Part shown: in pieces, positions 15,624 through 23,151 of the stretch | How positions within the stretch are numbered: position 1 is the stretch's first letter | Layout of the letters: each line of letters begins with the position of its first letter | Assembly: GCA_948470065.1 (NCBI GenBank) | Contig: CAOKNO010000012.1 | Span: 1 to 48,184, forward strand | Direction of reading: 5' to 3' | Origin: an uncultured Eubacterium sp. | GTDB lineage: Bacteria; Bacillota; Clostridia; Lachnospirales; Lachnospiraceae | Length of the DNA stretch: 48,184 bases | Made by a program: the position numbers and the translations under genes | The notes under the pieces: model-generated | Seen by the model: only the letters and a program-made list of their open reading frames with translations | Told to the model about the DNA's origin: nothing | Database searches by the model: none

Positions 15624-16937
15624 ATGTCAAAGGGACAGGAATTGTATAGGCAAGCAAAAAAAATAATCCCAGGCGGGACGCAATTATTGAGCAAAAGGCC
15701 GGAAATGTGGCTGCCGGAAATGTGGCCGTCTTATTACAGCAAAGCGAAAGGCTGCGGGGTGTGGGATTTAGACGGGAACCATTATTATGATTTCAGTATT
15801 ATGGGAGTGGGTGCGAATGTATTGGGATATGCATATGATCCAGTAGATAATGCGGCCAAACATGCCATTGATAAGGGCAGCATGTGCACTTTAAATGCCC
15901 CGGAGGAGGTTAGCCTGGCGGAAAAGCTATTGGAGCTGCATGAGTGGGCTGATATGGTGCGTTATGCAAAGGCAGGAGGGGAAGCAATGGCGGCCGCGGC
16001 CCGCATTGCCAGGGCATGCACAGGTAAGGATATTATATTAGTGTGCGGCTACCATGGATGGCATGACTGGTATCTGGCTGCGAATCTGGAAAAGGGAGAC
16101 CCACTTGCCGGCGTGCACCTGAAAGGGCTGGAGCCGTCAGGGGTTCCGAGGGGGCTTGCAGGGACAAACCTTATCTTCCGATACAATGACCTGGAAGGGT
16201 TCCGGTCATTAATAGAAAATAATAGGGGGAAGATAGCGGCAGTCATCATGGAACCGGTACGCAGCAGCCTCCCAGAAGATAATTTTTTAAAAGAGATAAG
16301 GGAGATTACGGAAAAAGAAAATATAGTCCTTGTCTTTGACGAGATCACGGCAGGCTTCCGACTGTGCCCAGGAGGGAGCCATTTGGAACTAGGTGTAAAT
16401 CCGGATATGGCAGTGTTTGCGAAGGCAATGTCCAACGGGTATCCCCTTGCAGCCGTCATTGGGAAACGGGAGGCGATGGAAGCCGCGCAGGATACGTTTA
16501 TGAGCAGCACATTCTGGACGGAGCGGGTTGGGCTGGCGGCCGCGTTAGCGGCTATTGGCTGCTATATGGAAAACAGGGTGGACAGGCATCAGGAAAGAAT
16601 AGGGAAACTGATACAGAAGAGATGGGAAGAACTGTCAGCGGAAGCAGGTATTAAAATAAAAGTCGGCGGGATCTATCCTCTGAGCCATTTTGAATTTTGT
16701 TATGAAAACCCTCTGGTATATAAAACATATTTTACTCAGGAAATGTTAAAAAAAGGTTTTCTGGCAGCAACAAGCGTCTATGTTTCATGGGCTCATACAG
16801 ATGCAATATTGGAACAATATTTTGAAGCATGCGGGGAAGTATTTGGGGAGATCGGCAGGCTGGTAAAAGAACATGGGACGGTAGGGCAGTTTCTGGAAGG
16901 GCCAGTCTGCCATTCTGGCTTTGAGAGGTTAAACTAA
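15624..16937 (+). CDS. Class-III aminotransferase, glutamate-1-semialdehyde aminomutase-like
   Basis: A 437-residue PLP enzyme. It has the family start KIIPGGTQLLSKRPE, the PLP phosphate-binding AKAGGEAMAAAARIAR, the aromatic stacking HGWHDWY and EPVRSS. Asp is in FDEITAGFR, and the Schiff-base Lys is in VFAKAMSNGYPLAAVIG. ATG 15624 with AAGGGA upstream is preferred over the TTG at 15603, which overlaps spsF. Class-III aminotransferases in sugar clusters aminate keto sugars or keto-acids. Here it may replace PseC, which is normally a DegT/fold-I sugar aminotransferase and is missing. Because it is a different family, the amino group may be placed on another carbon or added after the synthase step. 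Confidence 0.88.
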   Translation: MSKGQELYRQAKKIIPGGTQLLSKRPEMWLPEMWPSYYSKAKGCGVWDLDGNHYYDFSIMGVGANVLGYAYDPVDNAAKHAIDKGSMCTLNAPEEVSLAEKLLELHEWADMVRYAKAGGEAMAAAARIARACTGKDIILVCGYHGWHDWYLAANLEKGDPLAGVHLKGLEPSGVPRGLAGTNLIFRYNDLEGFRSLIENNRGKIAAVIMEPVRSSLPEDNFLKEIREITEKENIVLVFDEITAGFRLCPGGSHLELGVNPDMAVFAKAMSNGYPLAAVIGKREAMEAAQDTFMSSTFWTERVGLAAALAAIGCYMENRVDRHQERIGKLIQKRWEELSAEAGIKIKVGGIYPLSHFEFCYENPLVYKTYFTQEMLKKGFLAATSVYVSWAHTDAILEQYFEACGEVFGEIGRLVKEHGTVGQFLEGPVCHSGFERLN

Positions 16938-16957
16938 ATGGAAAGGGGCGGCTACAT

Positions 16958-18004
16958 ATGTGGATAGGGGACAGGGAAATTGGAAAAGGCCATCCAGCAT
17001 ATTTGATTGCGGAAATGTCGGCGAATCATGCAGGGAGCATAGAGCGGGCAAAAGAGATTATCCGAAGCGCAAAGGAATCCGGGGCGGACTGCATAAAAAT
17101 CCAGACATATACGCCAGATACGATTACGATTGATTGTGACAATGAATATTTCCGTATTTCCGAGGGGGCATGGGATGGGGAGAATTTATACCAGCTTTAT
17201 GGAAAAGCATACACTCCATGGGAATGGCAGAAGGAATTAAAAGAAGAGGCGGAGAATGTAGGGATTGATTTCTTCTCCACGCCGTTTGATCATACATCGG
17301 TAGATTTTTTAGAGGGCGTCGGGGTAGGGTTTTACAAGATAGCGTCTTTTGAATTGGTGGATATTCCATTGATTGAATATGTGGCGTCTAAAGGAAAGCC
17401 GGTGATTATGTCCACAGGGATGGCGAGCCTGGCGGAGATAGAGGAAGCGATGCAGGCGGTTTACCGGATGGGGAACCGTAATGTGGCGTTACTCAGGTGT
17501 GCCAGCGCATACCCGGCGGCCACGGATGGCATGAACTTAAAGACGATGCAGAATATGGCGGAGGTTTTCGGCGTCCCGGTAGGGCTGTCAGATCATTCCT
17601 TGGGTTCCGTAGGGGCTGTCACGGCAGTGGCGCTGGGAGCCAATATCATTGAAAAACATTTCTGCCTGGACAGGATGGATGGAACCCCGGACGCGTCATT
17701 CTCTATGACGCCAAAAGAGTATAAGCAGATGGCGGCGGACGTCCGGCAGGCGGAAAGAGCCGTTGGGCGGGTGGATTATGGCGTGTCCGGACAGGAAAGG
17801 ACAAGCCTCAGCCTCAGACGTTCCATTTTCTGTGTCAAGGATATCATGGAGGGCGAGGTTATCTCGGAGGAGAATGTACGCATCATCCGTCCGGGGCAGG
17901 GGCTGCACCCAAGGCATTATCCAGAAATCATAGGGCAGAGGGCGTTATGCGATATCAAGCGCGGCACGCCATTGGGCTTTGATATGATAGGGAGGGGGCG
18001 CTGA
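16958..18004 (+). CDS. pseI: NeuB-family nonulosonate synthase, PseI-like
   Basis: A 348-residue synthase with a TIM barrel (about 1-270) and a C-terminal SAF antifreeze-like domain (about 285-348, RSIFCVKDIMEGEVI onwards). Motifs IAEMSANHAGS, IKIQTYTPDTITID and STGMAS match pseudaminic acid synthase more closely than NeuB or LegI. The QTYTPDT motif and the YGKAYTPWEW segment are PseI-like. The reaction condenses phosphoenolpyruvate with a six-carbon diamino sugar to give a nine-carbon nonulosonic acid. AAAGGGG precedes the ATG. It is the committing enzyme of the island and supplies the substrate for SpsF. Confidence 0.9.
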   Translation: MWIGDREIGKGHPAYLIAEMSANHAGSIERAKEIIRSAKESGADCIKIQTYTPDTITIDCDNEYFRISEGAWDGENLYQLYGKAYTPWEWQKELKEEAENVGIDFFSTPFDHTSVDFLEGVGVGFYKIASFELVDIPLIEYVASKGKPVIMSTGMASLAEIEEAMQAVYRMGNRNVALLRCASAYPAATDGMNLKTMQNMAEVFGVPVGLSDHSLGSVGAVTAVALGANIIEKHFCLDRMDGTPDASFSMTPKEYKQMAADVRQAERAVGRVDYGVSGQERTSLSLRRSIFCVKDIMEGEVISEENVRIIRPGQGLHPRHYPEIIGQRALCDIKRGTPLGFDMIGRGR

Positions 18005-18007
18005 AAG

Positions 18008-18463
18008 ATGGCGGAAGGATACCTGCGAGATGTGGAGGAGTCGGATCTGGATCTGCTTTTCTGTTGGGTGAATGAAGAAGAAGTGAGGAAGGGTTCCTTC
18101 CACACGGGGGACATCCCTTACGAAGAACATAAGGAATGGTTCATGGATATGCTTGGGAGGGAAGACGTAAGGCAGTTTATTTACATGCAGGGAGAAGAAC
18201 CCATTGGGCAGGCAAGGATCCGCCTGAGAGGGGGAGAGGCTGAGATCAGCTACAGTATTGCATCCCAATATCGGTGCATGGGGCATGGCAGGCGGATGGT
18301 ATCTGCTCTAAGGGAGAAGGTGCAGGAAGGATACCCGAACGTGAAAAGGCTTATTGCCCGGGTAAAGCCGGAAAATACGGCGTCCCAGAAAGTGTTCCAA
18401 GACTGCGGTTATTGTGAGGAGAGCAGGGAATTTGTACTGGATATGGGAAGGCGGCAGGGATAG
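18008..18463 (+). CDS. GNAT-family N-acetyltransferase
   Basis: A 151-residue GNAT protein. The acetyl-CoA-binding region is around SIASQYRCMGHGRRMVSALR, a Q/RxxGxG/A-type motif, and RVKPENTASQKVFQDCGY gives the conserved NxxSxxxFxxxGF signature. It begins four bases after the pseI stop, so the two are coupled. In pseudaminic-acid synthesis PseH (GNAT) acetylates the 4-amino group before hydrolysis and condensation. This is the natural candidate for that step. An acyl donor other than acetyl-CoA is possible. Confidence 0.88.
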   Translation: MAEGYLRDVEESDLDLLFCWVNEEEVRKGSFHTGDIPYEEHKEWFMDMLGREDVRQFIYMQGEEPIGQARIRLRGGEAEISYSIASQYRCMGHGRRMVSALREKVQEGYPNVKRLIARVKPENTASQKVFQDCGYCEESREFVLDMGRRQG

Positions 18464-18472
18464 TGGAGGGAA

Positions 18473-19354
18473 ATGGCTAAAAAAATTTTGATTTTAGGTT
18501 CCAGCGGGTTTATCGGGCGCAACCTGAAGGAATATTTTTTGAGGGATACGGAATATGAAGTGGAAGCGCCCAGCCACACTGGGTTAGACCTTTTAAATGA
18601 AAGCGCCGTCAGGGAGTATCTGGAGCAGAATCCGGCGGACGTGGTATTCCACTGTGCTGTATTTGGGGCAAGGACGGTTTTTGACGAGCCGTATATATTA
18701 GAAAATAATTTAAGGATATTTTATCATCTGGAAAAATGCCATGAGTTGTATGGGAAAATGATTTATTTCGGCTCTGGGGCGGAATATGATAAACGTTTTG
18801 ACATATGCAGTGTAAGAGAAGCGGATGTAGGTCAAAGCGTCCCGGATTCGCCGTATGGGCTTGCAAAGTATATCATAGGCCGGCAGATAGAGCAGTCGGA
18901 GAATATTTATAATTTTAGGATATGGGGGATGTTTGGAAAATATGAGGATTGGCGGACTACATTTATTTCAGGATGCTGCTGCAAGGCAATAAAAAATTAT
19001 CCGTTGTCTATTAGGCAGGATACGGTTTTTGATTATATGTGGATCGACGATTTTTGTAAAATAGCGGAGTGGTCGGTAGGACATAAATTTAAGCACCATA
19101 CGTATAATCTGGGCTCCGGAAGAAAAATAAAGCTGTCTGAGCTGGCGGAGATGGTGTTACGGGTTAGCAGGAAAAACCTGGATATCGTGATCTGCAGGGC
19201 AGGATTAGGCAAGGAGTATACAGCAGACAGCAGCCGTTTTCTTGAAGAATATGGGACGGAATATAATACGCCGATAGAAGAAGCTATTGGGAAATTATAT
19301 AGCTGGTATGAGGAAAACAAGGCGGAAATTGACATGCTTCAATTAATTTACTAA
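18473..19354 (+). CDS. NAD-dependent epimerase/dehydratase (extended SDR)
   Basis: A 293-residue SDR with the Rossmann motif LGSSGFIGRN at residues 9-18, GSGAEYD in place of the usual Ser/Thr strand, and the YxxxK pair in SPYGLAKYIIG. It resembles GDP-fucose synthase and CDP-abequose-type reductases more than 4,6-dehydratases. A 4-keto reduction or epimerisation of a nucleotide sugar is therefore likely. GGAGGG is five bases before the ATG. Downstream lies an RfbF-like nucleotidyltransferase separated by a MITE-like insertion, which may have split an original operon. Confidence 0.85.
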   Translation: MAKKILILGSSGFIGRNLKEYFLRDTEYEVEAPSHTGLDLLNESAVREYLEQNPADVVFHCAVFGARTVFDEPYILENNLRIFYHLEKCHELYGKMIYFGSGAEYDKRFDICSVREADVGQSVPDSPYGLAKYIIGRQIEQSENIYNFRIWGMFGKYEDWRTTFISGCCCKAIKNYPLSIRQDTVFDYMWIDDFCKIAEWSVGHKFKHHTYNLGSGRKIKLSELAEMVLRVSRKNLDIVICRAGLGKEYTADSSRFLEEYGTEYNTPIEEAIGKLYSWYEENKAEIDMLQLIY

Positions 19355-19372
19355 AAAGTATCTTTGTATTTT

Positions 19373-19468
19373 AGGGAGCTGTCGCAAAATAGACGCTATA
19401 TACATAATATGGGATTTAACACAGATACCTATACCTTGTATATAAACAGTATTTTGCGACAGCCCCTT
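19373..19468. mobile_element. MITE-like element with terminal inverted repeats
   Basis: About 95 bases bounded by GCTGTCGCAAAATA (19378-19391) and its exact inverse (19450-19463). The similarity continues inwards through a TATATACA-type stretch with a few mismatches, and outwards through a run of Gs. GCTGTCGCAAAAT ends are typical of several IS families, and no transposase lies inside. It is most simply a non-autonomous miniature element, sitting between the SDR and RfbF-like genes. It could also act as a hairpin terminator. Confidence 0.55.
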
Positions 19469-19514
19469 AAATTATCTAATAATCAGTGGTTTGCGTGGAG
19501 GTGGCGAGGGAAGG

Positions 19515-20288
19515 ATGAAAGTTGTGATATTGGCGGGCGGGCTGCCGAGTACCTTGAAACAGGATGAAAAGATCCCAAAGCCGATGGCGGAAATTGGAGG
19601 ACGCCCGATCTTGTGGCACATTATGAAGCAATATGCTTATTATGGATATACGGAATTTATCATTTGTACAGGATATAAGGGAGAGATGATAAAAGATTAT
19701 TTTATGAATTTCTATATCTATCAGTCCGACATAACGGTAGATTTACAGACAAACCAAGTGGAGGTTCATAGAAAAAAGACAGAAAGCTGGGATGTGATAG
19801 TAGCGGATACTGGAAGGGATGCATCTGCTTCAGAACGTATCTTAAGCGTTAGGGAATATTTAAAGAGAGATACTTTCTTGGTAACTTATGGAGACTGTGT
19901 ATCGGATATGGATATTTCAGATATGGTGGCACAGCATAAAAAAGAGGGAAAGCTGGCGACGTTTGCAGTGGCGAATCCTACAGGCCGGAATAAAATTATC
20001 CCGGTAGGCCATAATGGCGTCATTAAAAGATCCGGGATGGGAGATAACAGCCCAAATGCATGGGTAAATGCCTGCAGCATGGTATTTGAACAGGGCGTTT
20101 TCCAGTATTTAAAGGGAGACGAGGCATTATTGGAAGAAGAAATGTTAAACCGGCTTTCTGCAGAGGGCGGGACGTCTCTGTATTGCCATAACGGCTTTTG
20201 GACCCCCATGGAAACGGTAAGGGATAAAACCCTGTTAGAAAGTATGTGGAAGCAAGGAAAAGCCCCTTGGAAAGTATGGGAGGATTGA
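19515..20288 (+). CDS. RfbF-like sugar-1-phosphate cytidylyltransferase with altered NTP loop
   Basis: A 257-residue nucleotidyltransferase close to glucose-1-phosphate cytidylyltransferase (RfbF/DdhA). Matching segments are IPKPMAEIGGRPILWHIMK, ICTGYKGEMIKDYF and VTYGDCVSD. The strongly conserved GTR of the NTP-binding loop (LAGGLGTRL) is replaced: the sequence reads LAGGLPSTL, losing the catalytic Arg. RfbF starts CDP-deoxysugar pathways, but no RfbG or RfbH is present here. ATG 19515 follows GGAGGTGG at 19497-19504; an in-frame TTG at 19491 is less likely. It may have altered substrate use or reduced activity, or represent a divergent subfamily in flagellin glycan clusters. Confidence 0.82.
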   Translation: MKVVILAGGLPSTLKQDEKIPKPMAEIGGRPILWHIMKQYAYYGYTEFIICTGYKGEMIKDYFMNFYIYQSDITVDLQTNQVEVHRKKTESWDVIVADTGRDASASERILSVREYLKRDTFLVTYGDCVSDMDISDMVAQHKKEGKLATFAVANPTGRNKIIPVGHNGVIKRSGMGDNSPNAWVNACSMVFEQGVFQYLKGDEALLEEEMLNRLSAEGGTSLYCHNGFWTPMETVRDKTLLESMWKQGKAPWKVWED

Positions 20289-20529
20289 GTTCAGACGCCC
20301 TTCCATAAATGGCGTAACGCCATGCATGAAATTGACCATTGCAATGTAAAGAGTATTTTCTATCGTTCATATAAGAAATTTTCAAGAATAGTATCCCGCT
20401 AATACAGCTAGTCCGGAACTTTTTTGGGCGGCTTTTTGGCGGTTATCTCTAATTTGAGATTTTTGCAAAGGAAGCACGTTTGCGAATGATGGGATAAAAA
20501 AATATGGAAAAACTGTACTTTTTATGGTA

Positions 20530-20538
20530 TGTTATACT
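20530..20538 (+). promoter_or_regulatory. Extended -10 promoter of the ROK regulator
   Basis: TG-T-TATACT (20530-20538) is a perfect extended -10; no good -35 is seen. TTATACTT (20532-20539) overlapping it is the reverse complement of AAGTATAA, found twice in the leader of the downstream polyol operon, so it may be an autoregulatory operator. The preceding 20289-20529 stretch holds only a small ATGGCGT/ACGCCAT dyad (20309-20323) and a weak hairpin near 20445-20464. Confidence 0.5.
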
Positions 20539-20572
20539 TACGAAAACACTTTTAGAAAGTATGGAGATGAAA

Positions 20573-21691
20573 ATGGATAAAAAGAAAATCACAAATATGG
20601 AAGTAAAAAAGAAAAACCGGAATGATGTGTTCCGCTATATTTGCAGAACTGGGATGGTATCAAACCCGGATATTTCTTATGCGTTGAAGTTAAGCTTGCC
20701 CACCGCAACGCAGATTACAAAGGAATTGATAGAACGTGGGCTTGTGGAAGAAAAGGGGGAAATGGAATCTACAGGCGGAAGAAGGGCGAAGGCGCTGGCG
20801 GTGTCTGAGGATGCCGGCAAGGCGGTAGGGCTGGATATTACCAAAAACCATATCAGTATGGTCCTTACAGAACTGACGGGAAAGATTTTAAAATACGAAC
20901 GGATTTTCCTGCCATATGCTGCCGGGGATGGGTATTATCTGGAGGTCTGCCAGAAGCTGGAATGCTTTCTGGAAGATAGCGGGTGCAATAAGGAACATAT
21001 CTTGGGGATGGGGATATCGTTTCCAGGGATTATTGACTTGGAACAGGAACTGGTGGCAGAATCCCATATCCTTGGGGTAAGCGCCCTGCCATTTTCTGCT
21101 GTAAGCCGTTTTTTCCCTTATCCCTGCTATTTTTTAAATGATGCAAATGCAGGGGCTTATGCGGAAGGGATTCAGTCTGAGCGTATGGATCGTTTTTTTT
21201 ATTTGTCCTTAAGCAATACGGTGGGTGGAGCGGCCTACAGCAATGGAATGCTGGAACAGGGAAGGAACTACCGCTGCGGGGAAGCGGGGCATATGACGGT
21301 TGTTCCGGATGGGAAAGCTTGTTATTGCGGTAAATATGGATGCCTGGATGCCTATTGTTCTGCAAAGCGCTTGACAGATGGGAGGGTGGAAGATTTTTTT
21401 GAACGGCTGAGGCAAGGAGAGCAGGAAGCAGTACGCCTTTGGGAACAATATACGGCTTATCTGGCCATAGCGGTGAATAATATCCATATGATTCTGGATT
21501 GTGATGTTGTCCTGGGGGGATATGTGGGAAGCTGTATGGACGGATTTATTCGGGATATCCAAGATAAAGTATCAGAAAGGAATACATTTTCAAAAGACAG
21601 TTCCTTTATCAGAGCCTGCCGGCATAAGACGGGAGCGGCTGCGCTAGGGGCGTCGCTGAAAGTCATAGAATTGTTTATGGAGCAAGTATAA
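20573..21691 (+). CDS. ROK-family transcriptional repressor (XylR/NagC-like)
   Basis: A 372-residue ROK regulator. The N-terminal winged HTH (about 15-75) includes NRNDVFRYICRTGMVSNPDI and LPTATQITKELIERGLVEE. The sugar-kinase-like ROK part follows with ATPase-fold segments, ending in the zinc cluster CYCGKYGCLDAYCS and GEAGHMTV. The usual GCLE of that cluster is GCLD. An upstream ATG at 20504 lies before the extended -10 element, so it would not be transcribed. GGAG at 20563-20566 supports ATG 20573. ROK repressors bind sugars as inducers. The polyol operon downstream is the likely target, and matching octamers at both promoters support this. Confidence 0.87.
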   Translation: MDKKKITNMEVKKKNRNDVFRYICRTGMVSNPDISYALKLSLPTATQITKELIERGLVEEKGEMESTGGRRAKALAVSEDAGKAVGLDITKNHISMVLTELTGKILKYERIFLPYAAGDGYYLEVCQKLECFLEDSGCNKEHILGMGISFPGIIDLEQELVAESHILGVSALPFSAVSRFFPYPCYFLNDANAGAYAEGIQSERMDRFFYLSLSNTVGGAAYSNGMLEQGRNYRCGEAGHMTVVPDGKACYCGKYGCLDAYCSAKRLTDGRVEDFFERLRQGEQEAVRLWEQYTAYLAIAVNNIHMILDCDVVLGGYVGSCMDGFIRDIQDKVSERNTFSKDSSFIRACRHKTGAAALGASLKVIELFMEQV

Positions 21692-21715
21692 AAATTAGAT
21701 CGTTGTTAGAGTTGG

Positions 21716-21745
21716 AGAGATTTCAGAGATGGAATCTCTTTTTTT
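21716..21745 (+). terminator. Rho-independent terminator after the ROK gene
   Basis: AGAGATT (21716-21722) pairs with AATCTCT (21733-21739) and is followed by a run of Ts to 21745. It separates the regulator from the polyol operon. Confidence 0.75.
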
Positions 21746-21747
21746 CA

Positions 21748-21857
21748 TTCTATAGGAAAGTGCGTCCTATAGAATAAAAACCCTTCGGGAGGATGCGCAG
21801 CTCGCGGAAGGGAAAATACATCCTATGAAAAAACGCTCCGCGAGGATTCTTTTTATG
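21748..21857. repeat. Interspersed hairpin repeat, two copies (one partial)
   Basis: A first hairpin, TTCTATAGGA and TCCTATAGAA around AAGTGCG, is followed by a second with CCCTTC/GAAGGG. A partial copy then reads TCCTATGAAAAAACGCTCCG. The same modules (AGGAAAGTGCGTCCTAT and ACGCTCCGCGAGGAT) occur again at 46960-47033, about 25 kb away. No reading frame is present, so this looks like a REP-like intergenic repeat family. Confidence 0.65.
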
Positions 21858-21926
21858 GATTATCTACAAAAATGGTATTTGTATTTTGGATGAAGCGCCG
21901 AAAGTTGGCAGGTTTCTGTTTTTGTA

Positions 21927-21955
21927 TTGACAAACTGGCTTTGCGCGCATAAAAT
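21927..21955 (+). promoter_or_regulatory. Sigma-A promoter of the polyol operon
   Basis: A perfect TTGACA at 21927-21932 and TAAAAT at 21950-21955 are separated by 17 bases. Transcription would start around 21962, giving a 60-base AT-rich leader before the dehydrogenase ATG. Confidence 0.8.
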
Positions 21956-21978
21956 AAGATACATAATAAAACTACTTA

Positions 21979-22002
21979 ATAAAGTATAAAATAAAGTATA
22001 AA
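21979..22002 (+). promoter_or_regulatory. Tandem 12-bp repeat, possible ROK operator
   Basis: Two identical adjacent copies of ATAAAGTATAAA lie in the leader just after the promoter. The contained octamer AAGTATAA appears inverted over the ROK gene's own -10. Repression by roadblock is plausible, but the sequence is AT-rich and a chance match cannot be excluded. Confidence 0.4.
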
Positions 22003-22022
22003 AGAAAGAGGAGGTATTTATC

Positions 22023-23072
22023 ATGGAAGGAACAATGAAAACGGCTGTTATGCTTGGAATCGGTAAAATGGGGTTTGAGGAACGGGAGATTCCAAAGCCA
22101 GGGGACAATGAAGTCCTTGTAAAATTAGAATATGTGGGCATCTGTGGCAGCGACTTACATTATTATGAAACCGGGGCAATCGGGGATTATGTAGTAGAGC
22201 CGCCTTTTGTGCTGGGGCATGAGCCAGGCGGTACGGTAGCGGAAGTAGGGAAGGATGTAAAGCATCTGAAGGTAGGCGACCGGGTGGCGTTAGAGCCGGG
22301 GAAGACCTGCGGCCATTGTGAGTTCTGCAAGAGCGGGAATTACAACCTTTGCCCGGACGTCGTGTTTTTCGCAACGCCTCCGGTGGATGGTGTGTTCCAG
22401 GAATATGTGGCGCATGAAGCGGATCTCTGCTTTAAGCTGCCGGATAACGTAAGCACGTTAGAGGGGGCTTTGATTGAGCCTTTGGCAGTAGGCTTCCATG
22501 CAGCAATGCAGGGTGGGGCAAGGGCAGGCCAGACTGCGGTGGTTATGGGGGCAGGATGCATTGGGCTTGTGACGATGATGGCATTAAAAGCAATGGGGGT
22601 ATCTAAGGTATTTGTGGCGGATATTATGGAAAAACGGCTCCAGAAGGCGTTGGAATTGGGAGCGGATGGCGTAATCAATGGAAGCCGGGTAGATGCGGTG
22701 GAGGAAGTAAAGAGGCTGACGGAAGGGAAAGGATGCGACCTTGCAGTAGAAACGGCAGGCACGCAGATAACTACGGTCCAGACCATCCATATGACGAAAA
22801 AGGGCGCGACGGTCGTCCTGGTTGGATACAGCAAGAGTGGCGAAATGACGCTTCCCATGAGCCTTGCGCTGGATAAGGAGCTGACCTTTAAGACGGTATT
22901 CCGTTACCGCCATATCTATCCAATGGCAATTGAGGCGGTTGCAGCAGGCAAGGTAGACTTGAAAGGGATCGTGACGGATGTATTTGGGCTTGATGAGGTA
23001 CAAAAAGCTATGGATTACAGTGTAAATAATAAAGCGGATATTGTAAAAGCTGTGATCCGTATGGAAGAGTAG
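22023..23072 (+). CDS. Zinc-dependent polyol dehydrogenase (sorbitol/xylitol type)
   Basis: A 349-residue medium-chain dehydrogenase. The catalytic zinc ligands are Cys in [13 protein letters not shown], His-Glu in [13 protein letters not shown] and Glu in LIEPLAVG. The structural zinc loop [15 protein letters not shown] is intact, and the NAD motif is GAGCIGLV. It resembles sorbitol and xylitol dehydrogenases, which oxidise polyols to ketoses. AGGAGG is eight bases upstream. With the downstream symporter and fructokinase it suggests polyol uptake, oxidation to fructose (or a related ketose) and phosphorylation. The exact polyol is not readable. Confidence 0.88.
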   Translation: MEGTMKTAVMLGIGKMGFEEREIPKPGDNEVLVKLEYVGICGSDLHYYETGAIGDYVVEPPFVLGHEPGGTVAEVGKDVKHLKVGDRVALEPGKTCGHCEFCKSGNYNLCPDVVFFATPPVDGVFQEYVAHEADLCFKLPDNVSTLEGALIEPLAVGFHAAMQGGARAGQTAVVMGAGCIGLVTMMALKAMGVSKVFVADIMEKRLQKALELGADGVINGSRVDAVEEVKRLTEGKGCDLAVETAGTQITTVQTIHMTKKGATVVLVGYSKSGEMTLPMSLALDKELTFKTVFRYRHIYPMAIEAVAAGKVDLKGIVTDVFGLDEVQKAMDYSVNNKADIVKAVIRMEE

Positions 23073-23151
23073 GCAGGGAAGGGATCATGCCGCGCCTTTG
23101 AAAACGGCAAAAGGGATGGAACCATAAATATATCGTAGCAGGAGGATGGCA

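Noticed and set aside
22340-22858. 172-residue antisense frame in the polyol dehydrogenase gene
   Set aside because: It is opposite a well-supported dehydrogenase and lacks a start site or family pattern.
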